Positions 1-6,592 of a stretch of DNA of 13,851 nt are shown piece by piece. Each line of letters opens with the position of its first letter. The stretch's first letter is position 1. The translations under genes were made by a program, and so were the position numbers. Origin of the DNA: Bacilli bacterium (GTDB lineage Bacteria; Bacillota_I; Bacilli_A; RF39; UBA660); contig JAEEMF010000045.1 of the NCBI GenBank assembly GCA_016283075.1, forward strand, positions 1-13,851. The letters are read 5' to 3'. The notes under the pieces were generated by a model. It did not search any database and was not told where the DNA came from. It was given only the letters and a program-made list of their open reading frames with translations.

Positions 1-2
1 TA

Positions 3-269
3 ATAGAAGGATTTAATTCAAGTATATTTGCACTAGCATTTATTATTTCTTTAATAGTATGTTATGATGCTATGGGAGTAAGATTTGAAAGTGGTAAACA
101 AGCTGAAGTAATTAATGATATGGCAGAAGTTCTTGAAAAAGATCATAAGTTTAGAAAGTTATCTTTTGAACATTTAAAAGAACAATTAGGACATAAACCG
201 TTTGAAGTTATAATGGGTATGATACTAGGTATTTTAGTATCAGTATTCTTTAATTTAGTAGTTTTCTAA
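3..269 (+). CDS. DUF212 (divergent PAP2 family) membrane protein, C-terminal part
   Basis: The open frame runs from the window edge (codons start at base 3) to TAA at 267-269, so the gene is cut off at its 5' end. The visible 88 residues begin in a hydrophobic helix (FALAFIISLIV), followed by YDAMGVRFESGKQAEVIN. That matches the signature of the DUF212/YuiD family: a DA.GVR motif, then a GKQA motif, then a short helix and LGHKPFEVI before a last membrane helix ending at the C-terminus. Family members are small integral membrane proteins distantly related to PAP2 phosphatases. Their substrate is not established, so no reaction is claimed. An ATG at 72 lies in the middle of the conserved domain and is not the true start. 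The gene ends directly in a terminator and is not obviously linked to what follows. Confidence 0.85.
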   Translation: MEGFNSSIFALAFIISLIVCYDAMGVRFESGKQAEVINDMAEVLEKDHKFRKLSFEHLKEQLGHKPFEVIMGMILGILVSVFFNLVVF

Positions 270-293
270 GATAGAGCAATCTATCTTTTTTTT
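269..293 (+). terminator. Intrinsic terminator of the DUF212 gene
   Basis: A 7-bp perfect stem AGATAGA/TCTATCT (269-275 with 280-286) closes a GCAA (GNRA-type) tetraloop and is followed by a run of eight T at 286-293. The stem begins on the last base of the stop codon. Confidence 0.85.
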
Positions 294-301
294 ATTCTAA
301 A

Positions 302-610
302 AAAGGAAAAATAGTAAAAAGTGAAATCTATGATAGAGTAAAAGATTATTACAAGGCTAGAAATAAAGTTATTACTTATTTTGAAATTGGAAGGTGATTA
401 AGTGAGACTGGTAAAGAATATGGTAAAAATATAATAAATAATTATTCTCAAAAACTTGTATTGGAGGTTGGGAAAAAATACAATTATAGAACACTATATA
501 GAATGAGAAAATTTTATGAGGTATTTAGTAATGAAAAAATGTACCCAGTGGGTACAAAATTGAGTTGGTGTTATTATGTAGTTCCGTGTTTTGATAATCG
601 TTATATGTGA
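302..610 (+). pseudogene. Decayed DUF1016 (YhcG/PDDEXK-type) N-terminal fragment
   Basis: Read from base 302 in one frame, the segment encodes a chain resembling the DUF1016 N-terminal domain: KIVKSEIYDRVKDYYKARNK, then YFEIGR, a TGA stop at 395-397, LSETGKEYGKNIINNYSQKL, VGKKYNYRTLYRMRKFYEVF and TKLSW, ending at TGA 608-610. DUF1016 proteins join this helical, probably DNA-binding domain to a PD-(D/E)XK nuclease domain and are often carried by mobile or defence regions. The start is lost, an in-frame stop interrupts the chain, the last residues drift from the family pattern, and no nuclease domain follows. It is therefore most likely the remnant of a deleted gene. The match is by eye and needs a profile search. 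Confidence 0.7.
540..556. repeat. 17-bp near-perfect palindrome, TGTACCCA-g-TGGGTACA
   Basis: Two perfect 8-base arms are separated by a single G. The centre is GC-rich compared with the surrounding AT-rich DNA. It lies inside the DUF1016 remnant, about 35 bases upstream of the possible -35 element before the gene at 641. It could be an operator or just coding coincidence; no function is shown by the sequence. Confidence 0.4.
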
Positions 611-616
611 TATAAT
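591..616 (+). promoter_or_regulatory. Probable extended -10 promoter for the gene at 641
   Basis: TATAAT at 611-616 is preceded by TG-A (608-610), which forms an extended -10 element. A TTGATA at 591-596 is present but its 14-base spacing is short, so recognition would rest mainly on the extended -10. The leader to the TTG start would be about 20 nt and contains AGGAG at 628-632. Confidence 0.55.
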
Positions 617-640
617 TATTTTAGAATAGGAGTATGTAAG

Positions 641-1462
641 TTGAAGAATATAAGAGGATATATTATCATCTTTATATTTGGAGCACTTATTTTTAGTATA
701 AGTGCTGTTTTTGCGTACTCATATTTTGCACAAAACATAGGTTTTTCTTCTAATGATAATGAATGGGATGCTGAAAACACTAAAGAAGCACTTGATGATT
801 TATATACTCAAACAAAAGAATATAATAATTTAAAATCATATGGTATGCTTGGATTATTAAAACTTAATACAACTGTTGATGGAACTCGTGTAATTAATCC
901 TTTTTCTACATATCCTACTTTATATTTAATAAGCTATACATGTACTAATGGTACAGTAATTACATATTCTTATCAAACAAAAGAAGTAAAGGTAAGTAAT
1001 TTTACTTTAGATGATGAATGTACACTTGAATTTTTAACATATTTAGAGTTTAGTGAAACTTTATCAAATTTAAATACTAGTAATATAGCATCATATGAGG
1101 CAGATAGTTATGATGGTGGAAATGTACCTTTAAATGCTATCAATGATAATATGGCTCAAGGTAATGGTTCCAACTGGTATGGAGGAACTAAACTTCTTGT
1201 TATATTTAATACTCCTTCTATGGTTTCACAAATAGGAGTATATACAACTAATAACTGGGGATATGCTTTTACTTCGGCAACTATTTATTATTCAGAAGAT
1301 GATTCATTAACTCTAAGTAGTAATTTAAATAATTTTAATAAAGTTACTGTTCAAACAGAATCCTTAAGATCTGTTGACTTTAAAGCCAAAAGAATAATGC
1401 TTACTAAGGCAAGTAATGGGGCAGTATATGAATTTGTTGCAAACGGATATAAAGGTTTATGA
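641..1462 (+). CDS. Exported or membrane-anchored protein, possible discoidin-like C-terminal domain
   Basis: The 273-residue protein starts at TTG, eight bases after AGGAG (628-632). Residues 1-6 are basic, 7-24 form a hydrophobic segment, and VFA at 23-25 gives a plausible signal-peptidase site, so the protein is secreted or anchored by its N-terminus. After it comes an acidic stretch with an ALDDLY helix (50-55). The middle carries two cysteines (C101 and C127) that could form a disulfide. Residues about 148-273 (Asn-, Ser- and Tyr-rich beta pattern, with NAINDN, NWYGG, VIFNTPSMVSQIGVYTTNNW and a closing YEFVANGY) resemble the layout of F5/8 type C carbohydrate-binding folds, but this is only a fold-level guess. 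No catalytic motif is seen. It stands alone between a remnant and the glyS leader, and its TGA stop touches the glyS -35 box. It is the only gene here ending in TGA and the only one with a TTG start. Confidence 0.75.
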   Translation: MKNIRGYIIIFIFGALIFSISAVFAYSYFAQNIGFSSNDNEWDAENTKEALDDLYTQTKEYNNLKSYGMLGLLKLNTTVDGTRVINPFSTYPTLYLISYTCTNGTVITYSYQTKEVKVSNFTLDDECTLEFLTYLEFSETLSNLNTSNIASYEADSYDGGNVPLNAINDNMAQGNGSNWYGGTKLLVIFNTPSMVSQIGVYTTNNWGYAFTSATIYYSEDDSLTLSSNLNNFNKVTVQTESLRSVDFKAKRIMLTKASNGAVYEFVANGYKGL

Positions 1463-1490
1463 TTGACAAACTATTTTAAAATGATATAAT
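1463..1490 (+). promoter_or_regulatory. Consensus promoter of glyS
   Basis: TTGACA (1463-1468), a 16-base spacer and TATAAT (1485-1490) with an extended TG-A (1482-1484). This is the best promoter in the window. The -35 box begins on the base after the upstream stop codon. Transcription should start near 1496-1498. Confidence 0.9.
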
Positions 1491-1491
1491 C

Positions 1492-1609
1492 AATGTATCA
1501 ATGCGATGATGGCGTGGAAAACCGGAGCAATATATTAAGAGAGATTCTTCTAGAATAAGTAAGGTGGAACCGTCCTATTTGGACCCTTACAACTATTCTA
1601 GAAGTTTTT
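1492..1609 (+). promoter_or_regulatory. Glycine T-box riboswitch, very short form
   Basis: The T-box core is clear. Helix A1 (GTAAGG 1559-1564 with CCTTAC 1585-1590) and helix A2 (GTCC 1572-1575 with GGAC 1581-1584) flank the canonical 7-nt bulge UGGAACC (1565-1571). The bulge's fourth base, A1568, would pair with discriminator U73 of bacterial tRNA-Gly. A terminator stem CTTCTAGAATA/TATTCTAGAAG (1547-1557 with 1594-1604) leads into T5 at 1605-1609. Upstream there is room for only one small hairpin (about 1492-1536, UGC/GCA and an AAAA loop), with Gly codons GGC (1511-1513) and GGA (1524-1526) as specifier candidates. The riboswitch should let RNA polymerase reach glyS only when uncharged tRNA-Gly accumulates. 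Confidence 0.85.
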
Positions 1610-1627
1610 GTTTTATAGGAGGTATTT

Positions 1628-3028
1628 ATGGAAAAGAATAATAATATTACAATGGAAGAATTAGTTAATTATTGTAAACAATATGGATTTGTATTTCAGG
1701 GAAGTGAAATATATGGTGGACTTGCTAATTCATGGGATTATGGAACATTAGGAAGAGAACTTAAAAACAATATTAAGAATGCTTGGTGGAAAAAGTTTAT
1801 TCAAGAAAATGCTAATGTTAATTATAAGAACTATGGACTTGATTCAGCAATTATAATGAACCCAGAAGTATGGGTTGCATCAGGACACGTTGCATCTTTT
1901 GCAGATCCACTTATTGATTGTAAGAAATGTAAATCAAGAGAAAGAGCCGATAAACTTATTGAAGAATTCACAGAAGGTAAAGAAACTGGTGATGGTTGGT
2001 CTAATGAAAAATTAGAAAACTTTATTAAAGAAAATCATGTACCATGTCCAAAATGTGGTGAATGTGATTTCACACCAATTCGTAAATTTAATTTACTTTT
2101 TGAAACACATATTGGTGTTACTGAAGACTCCAAGAGTAAAGCATATCTTCGTGGTGAAACTGCTCAAGGTATCTTTGTAAACTTTGCTAATGTACAAAGA
2201 AGTATGAGAGCAAAACTTCCATTTGGTATTGGTCAAATAGGTAAAAGTTTTAGAAATGAAATTACACCTGGTAATTTTATATTCCGTGTTAGAGAATTTG
2301 AACAAATGGAATTAGAATTCTTTTGTAAACCTAATACTGATTTAGAGTGGTTTAGTTTTTGGAAACAATATTGTTTAGATTTCTTAAAAGATTTAGGTTT
2401 AACAGGAGCTAACTTAAGATATAGAGATCATTCTAAAGAAGAATTATCTTTCTATAGTAAAGCTACTACAGATATTGAATATTTATTCCCAATGGGATGG
2501 GGAGAATTATGGGGTATTGCTGATAGAACTGATTATGATTTATCAGTACATATGAATCATTCTGGACAAGATTTAAGATATTTAGATCCAGAAACAAATG
2601 AAAAATATACTCCTTATGTAGTAGAACCATCAGTAGGTGTTGATCGTTTATTCTTAGCTTTATTAACTGAAGCATATACAAAAGAAACTCTAGAAGATGG
2701 TAGTGTTCGTGAAGTATTAAAGATAAAGAATTTCTTAGCACCTTATAAAGTAGCAGTTCTTCCTCTAATAAAGAAAAATCATAGTGATAAAGCTTTAGAA
2801 GTATATCAAGATTTATCTAAATACTTTAGTGTATCTTATGATGAAACAGCTAATATTGGTAAGAGATATAGAAGAGCTGATGTTATTGGTACACCTTTCT
2901 GTGTAACTGTAGATGATGAAACTATTAATAATGGTACAGTTACAGTACGTGATAGAGATACTATGAAACAAGAAGTAATTAAACTAGAAGATTTAGTATC
3001 TTATGTAGAAGAAAGAATTAATTTTTAA
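1628..3028 (+). CDS. glyS: Glycyl-tRNA synthetase, single-chain alpha2 type
   Basis: A class II aminoacyl-tRNA synthetase that charges tRNA-Gly with glycine in the cytoplasm. Its 466 residues match the homodimeric alpha2 form of Bacilli and eukaryotes (about 460), not the alpha2beta2 GlyQ/GlyS enzyme. Cysteine pairs C98/C101 and C140/C143 fit the zinc-binding insert. The catalytic core shows YLRGETAQGIFVNF (about 173-186), motif 2 with FRNEITPG (209-216) and EFEQMELEFF, and motif 3 around GVDR (337-340). The C-terminal anticodon-binding domain runs from about 370 (LAPYKVAVLP) through GKRYRRADVIGTP to the end. The ATG follows AGGAGG (1617-1622) by five bases. It is transcribed alone, under a glycine T-box and its own promoter, and ends in a terminator. 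No key residue appears to be missing. Confidence 0.97.
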   Translation: MEKNNNITMEELVNYCKQYGFVFQGSEIYGGLANSWDYGTLGRELKNNIKNAWWKKFIQENANVNYKNYGLDSAIIMNPEVWVASGHVASFADPLIDCKKCKSRERADKLIEEFTEGKETGDGWSNEKLENFIKENHVPCPKCGECDFTPIRKFNLLFETHIGVTEDSKSKAYLRGETAQGIFVNFANVQRSMRAKLPFGIGQIGKSFRNEITPGNFIFRVREFEQMELEFFCKPNTDLEWFSFWKQYCLDFLKDLGLTGANLRYRDHSKEELSFYSKATTDIEYLFPMGWGELWGIADRTDYDLSVHMNHSGQDLRYLDPETNEKYTPYVVEPSVGVDRLFLALLTEAYTKETLEDGSVREVLKIKNFLAPYKVAVLPLIKKNHSDKALEVYQDLSKYFSVSYDETANIGKRYRRADVIGTPFCVTVDDETINNGTVTVRDRDTMKQEVIKLEDLVSYVEERINF

Positions 3029-3049
3029 GAGACTTATGTCTCTTTTTTT
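3027..3049 (+). terminator. Intrinsic terminator of glyS
   Basis: AAGAGAC/GTCTCTT stem (3027-3033 with 3038-3044), TTAT loop, and T7 at 3043-3049. The stem begins within the glyS stop codon. Confidence 0.85.
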
Positions 3050-3057
3050 GTTATACT
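3049..3057 (+). promoter_or_regulatory. Possible extended -10 for the yfhO-like gene
   Basis: TG-T-TATACT immediately follows the glyS T-run. No good -35 is seen, and the start of transcription would fall only about ten bases before the ATG at 3074, giving a very short leader that begins at the Shine-Dalgarno sequence. Confidence 0.35.
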
Positions 3058-3073
3058 TAATATGGTGATAGTA

Positions 3074-5449
3074 ATGATAAAGAGAAGAAAAGCATACCTT
3101 ATTACAGGGTTATTTGTAAGTATTTTATTTTTAATGATTTTATCTATTAAAGGTATTTATCCATTTGGTAAAGTTTTAATAGGTACGGCTAATTATGATA
3201 ATATATATGTTCCTATGTTAGATAGACTACATGATATATTAAGAGGTAAAGCTAGTTTACTATATGATTTTCAGGTAGGATCAGGAACTCTTATATATAA
3301 TGATTTAGTAAGACTTGGTATATTTAATCCACTTAATTTACTAGTATATTTTGTTCCTAGAAGTTATATTGGATATTTTGGTACTTATTTAATTTTAATT
3401 AAATTAGTATTAGCTTCATTTACTTCTTTATATATGATTAGAAGATTATTCATGAATTTAGAATATCCTTATCAATTGTTTGGTAGTATTTTATATACTT
3501 TAGGAGGATTTACATTACTTAATTTATCTAATTTAAATTACTTAGATGTAGTATACTTATTACCACTTATTATTACCGGATTATATAAATTATTTAATGA
3601 AAATAAGAATTGTTTATTTGTATTTAGTTTAACTCTTAGTATGATATTTAACTATGTTTTAACACTTGAAATAATGGTATTTATAGTTATTATTTCTTAC
3701 ATATATTCATTTATATTTAAAAAGAAAAATAAGGTTATATTAAACCTTATATATGTACTTCTATTTAGTGCATTTATATATGTACCATCACTTCTTGAAA
3801 AGATAAATATTGGTACTTATCCACTTATAAGTATAAAAGAAAAACTTTTATATATTCTTCCTTTAGGAGTAAGTATATTTTTATTTATAAAGACTCTTTT
3901 CTTAAAAAATAAACATAGTTTATTCTTCTTATCATCACTTTTAGTACTTATGATTCCATTATTAATAAAACCTATAAATGTAGGCGGAATATTCTCGGTG
4001 TTTGATACAGGAATACTTCTAATAATGCTTGTAATACTTGGAGCACTTTATTATTTAAGTGAAAATGTTATTAGTAAAAAAGTAAATGAGGGACTTCTTA
4101 ATATAGCAATACTTATGGTTTCATTACTAGTTATTTATATAACTTATACATTTAGAAATATTACTATGGAAAGTAATTTAAGTTATATGGTGGATAACTC
4201 TAAACAAATAGTAGCGCTTCTAATAATATTTGTAGTTGGTACTTTATTATCTATTTTATGTTTATATAAAGATAATAAATATATTTTTACATTAACAAGT
4301 ATTTTACTTGTAATATGTTTTAGTAATTTTTATATTACAACTAGTGATAGAAGTTATGTTGCTGGATCAAATAAAGTAACACTTGATATAGATAGTTCTT
4401 ATAAAGTAAAAGATGATACTGCATCTATTGGAGATAATATATCTTATTTACTTAATACTTCTAGTATTAGTTATTTTAATCATTTTAACGTAGATAAGCT
4501 TAGTAGTTTTGGATACACTAAAGGAGATTTTGGTATATATAATGGAGGAACTATAATAAGTGATATTCTTTTAGGAAATAAGTATGTTTTAAGTTATAGA
4601 GAGCTTCCAGAGTCACTATATAAACTTGTTAAAAAAGAAGATAGTATTTACTTATATGAAAGTATTTATAATTTAAGTTTTGGAGTACCTTGTAATGAAA
4701 ATAGTAGAAGTACTTACAAAACAAGTTTAGAACATCAAAATGTTTTAACTAAGGAATTATTTAATAAAGAATATATTACTATAGTTAAACCAGAATTATC
4801 TTTAAAAGATATTAAGAAAAATGGTACTACTTATTATCAAAGTGGAAATAATCCAACACTATCTTTTGAAATAGAGATAGAAGAACCTACTGAAGTATAT
4901 TTAAATATGGGAGTAAATATAGGTAATGTATATGGTATTAAAGTAGATGGTGAGACTATTAAAAATCCTGTTTATAGTAATAGACATAATACTAAGTTCC
5001 CAGCATCAGAACAAAATATTCTTTATTTAGGAGAGTATTCTTCTGATATACATGTTGAAATGGGACTTGAAAGTATAGACTTTGATTATTTAAATATAGG
5101 TTTAATTAAACTTGATGATATAAAGAGTTTAGCAAGTACTTTTAATATAGTAGATTATAAATATAAAAATGGTAAGATCTATCTTACTTATAATAATGCT
5201 AAATATAATAAATTATTTATACCAGTAAATTATAGTGATAACGTAGTAGTAATTAATAATGATAAGATAGTAAAAACTTATAAAACTTTTGATAATTTTA
5301 TATCTATTGTTTTAGAAGATAATAATGAAATAGAAATAAATTATAATTATAAAAATTTATTAATAGGATTATCTATTTCACTAGGAAGTTTACTATTAAT
5401 ATCTGGTATAAAAAATATACATAAAAAATATGCTAAAAAAATGATATAA
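3074..5449 (+). CDS. YfhO-family membrane glycosyltransferase-like protein
   Basis: The N-terminus carries the YfhO pattern: a first membrane helix, GIYPFGK, an Asp-containing loop (NYDNIYVPMLDRL), QVGSGTLIYND, NPLNLLVYFV, then many further hydrophobic helices to about residue 420. A mostly hydrophilic outside region follows, with one last helix near the C-terminus before a lysine-rich tail. In Bacillus and Listeria, YfhO proteins are multipass GT-C-like enzymes needed to add sugars to teichoic acid using a polyprenyl-phosphate donor. A similar envelope role is inferred here, but the sugar and acceptor are unknown. At 791 residues it is a little shorter than usual. An in-frame ATG at 3062 lacks a ribosome site, whereas GGTGAT at 3065-3070 fits the ATG at 3074. 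No CsbB/GtcA-type partner gene is present nearby. The next gene begins 18 bases downstream, so the two are probably co-transcribed. Confidence 0.8.
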   Translation: MIKRRKAYLITGLFVSILFLMILSIKGIYPFGKVLIGTANYDNIYVPMLDRLHDILRGKASLLYDFQVGSGTLIYNDLVRLGIFNPLNLLVYFVPRSYIGYFGTYLILIKLVLASFTSLYMIRRLFMNLEYPYQLFGSILYTLGGFTLLNLSNLNYLDVVYLLPLIITGLYKLFNENKNCLFVFSLTLSMIFNYVLTLEIMVFIVIISYIYSFIFKKKNKVILNLIYVLLFSAFIYVPSLLEKINIGTYPLISIKEKLLYILPLGVSIFLFIKTLFLKNKHSLFFLSSLLVLMIPLLIKPINVGGIFSVFDTGILLIMLVILGALYYLSENVISKKVNEGLLNIAILMVSLLVIYITYTFRNITMESNLSYMVDNSKQIVALLIIFVVGTLLSILCLYKDNKYIFTLTSILLVICFSNFYITTSDRSYVAGSNKVTLDIDSSYKVKDDTASIGDNISYLLNTSSISYFNHFNVDKLSSFGYTKGDFGIYNGGTIISDILLGNKYVLSYRELPESLYKLVKKEDSIYLYESIYNLSFGVPCNENSRSTYKTSLEHQNVLTKELFNKEYITIVKPELSLKDIKKNGTTYYQSGNNPTLSFEIEIEEPTEVYLNMGVNIGNVYGIKVDGETIKNPVYSNRHNTKFPASEQNILYLGEYSSDIHVEMGLESIDFDYLNIGLIKLDDIKSLASTFNIVDYKYKNGKIYLTYNNAKYNKLFIPVNYSDNVVVINNDKIVKTYKTFDNFISIVLEDNNEIEINYNYKNLLIGLSISLGSLLLISGIKNIHKKYAKKMI

Positions 5450-5467
5450 TGAAAATAGGTGAGATAT

Positions 5468-6517
5468 ATGATAAATGAAGTTTTACTTGAACATATAAAA
5501 AAATCTATTCAAAATGGAGAGTATAAAACTGTAGAAGACTTAAATAATTATTTAAATTATGTTAATAAAGATTTAAGACTTTCTAGTAACGGAGAAATGC
5601 TTCCAAAAGAAGAAGTAGATAAAATATCAAATTCTCTTCAAGAGCAGTTTAAACTTAATAAAGATAAAGATATTGATTTTAACTCTAAAGGACTTAATGA
5701 AGTTAATAGTGATAATGGTCAGTTAATAACTTATATTAATCCTGATAATCCTAGAGAAGATGTTAAAGCAGTAGTATCCAATGATGGGGATAGAGATTTT
5801 AATGATAAAGTAAAAGAAGTATATAATAATGCTGATAATACTACTCAGGAAGAAATAAGAAATAATCCTGGTAAAGTAGTAGATATACTTAAAACTACTG
5901 GAGAAGAAGTAAACTTAAATCCAATGGTTGATGTTAATGTTGATAAACTTAATTCTGATGAAAAAGGAATGCTTTTTGCAGCAAAAAAGGTTTTAAATTC
6001 TGAAGGACAATTAGATAATAAAACTACTTTATATGATGAACATAAAGGAGTAGTAGTACTTCCAGAAGAAAATCAAAAGTTTGTAGTATCTAAAACTGAT
6101 TCTGGATTTCAGTTTAAACAAACAGAAGATAAAGGTATAGCACCTGAAACTAATAAACAAACTGTAATAGGTGATGATAACACTATCGAAGAAAGAGATG
6201 TATCTGAAGATGTATTTGATGGTGTTATAGATAACTTAAGTGATTTAGAACTTGATAAAGCTGAAGAAAACTTAAGAAAATCTAATATGGATAGACAAAT
6301 TATGGAAGCAAGACTTGCTAAGATACAAAGAGTTAAAGAAGCTAGAAGATTAAAAGCACTTCAAGAACAAAAAACTATGCAACTTCAAAATCAAAAAGTA
6401 CTACTTCTTAGAAAAGATAATAATGCTTCAAGAGCAGGTTTCTTTGCTATAACACTTGATATGTTTGTATTATCAGTAATGTGTATATGTATTCTTATAA
6501 TACTATTTGTAAAATAG
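5468..6517 (+). CDS. Tail-anchored coiled-coil protein of unknown function
   Basis: I do not recognise this 349-residue family. It has no signal peptide. Residues 1-260 are hydrophilic, very Asn/Asp/Glu/Lys-rich and probably partly disordered. About 263-318 is a strongly charged helix with heptad-like spacing (KAEENLRKSNMDRQIMEARL, then QRVKEARRLKALQEQK), likely a coiled coil. Residues about 324-348 form one hydrophobic helix with a single lysine after it, so the protein should sit in the membrane by its tail with the bulk in the cytoplasm. A GTG at 5459 is in frame but lies inside the Shine-Dalgarno sequence AGGTGAG (5457-5463), so the ATG at 5468 is chosen. It follows the YfhO-like gene by 18 bases and ends in a terminator, which suggests a two-gene unit. 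A scaffold or adaptor role at the envelope is only a guess. Confidence 0.8.
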   Translation: MINEVLLEHIKKSIQNGEYKTVEDLNNYLNYVNKDLRLSSNGEMLPKEEVDKISNSLQEQFKLNKDKDIDFNSKGLNEVNSDNGQLITYINPDNPREDVKAVVSNDGDRDFNDKVKEVYNNADNTTQEEIRNNPGKVVDILKTTGEEVNLNPMVDVNVDKLNSDEKGMLFAAKKVLNSEGQLDNKTTLYDEHKGVVVLPEENQKFVVSKTDSGFQFKQTEDKGIAPETNKQTVIGDDNTIEERDVSEDVFDGVIDNLSDLELDKAEENLRKSNMDRQIMEARLAKIQRVKEARRLKALQEQKTMQLQNQKVLLLRKDNNASRAGFFAITLDMFVLSVMCICILIILFVK

Positions 6518-6535
6518 AGAGTAATCTCTATTTTT
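6511..6535 (+). terminator. Intrinsic terminator after the tail-anchored protein gene
   Basis: AAATAGAGA paired with TCTCTATTT (6512-6520 with 6525-6533) around a GTAA tetraloop, followed by a short T-run to 6535. The stem contains the TAG stop codon (6515-6517) of the gene it ends. Confidence 0.8.
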
Positions 6536-6536
6536 C

Positions 6537-6565
6537 TTTATAAATAGACCATTTTATGATAAAAT
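6537..6565 (+). promoter_or_regulatory. Probable promoter of the femAB-murJ unit
   Basis: TAAAAT at 6560-6565 preceded by TG-A (6557-6559), with a weak -35 TTTATA (6537-6542) at 17-base spacing. The same TTATGATAAAAT string recurs before the racemase gene. Confidence 0.6.
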
Positions 6566-6592
6566 TATAGTAGTTTAAAGGAAATGATAAGT

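Noticed and set aside
395..397. In-frame TGA in the DUF1016-like frame as evidence for TGA coding Trp.
   Set aside because: All full-length genes here use TGG for Trp with no internal TGA, one gene ends in TGA, and the fragment is also missing its start and nuclease domain. Decay is simpler.
2093..2741. Minus-strand open frames inside glyS, and others at 7648-7872, 11378-11647 and 12578-12814.
   Set aside because: They are shadows of strongly supported plus-strand genes, have no ribosome sites and no recognisable family.
3062..3073. ATG at 3062 as the start of the yfhO-like gene.
   Set aside because: It has no ribosome binding site and lies upstream of the GGTGAT that serves the ATG at 3074.
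5442..5450. TGATATAAT at the end of the yfhO-like gene as a promoter for the next gene.
   Set aside because: It overlaps the stop codon, has no -35, and would start transcription at the ribosome binding site; the 18-base gap fits co-transcription better.
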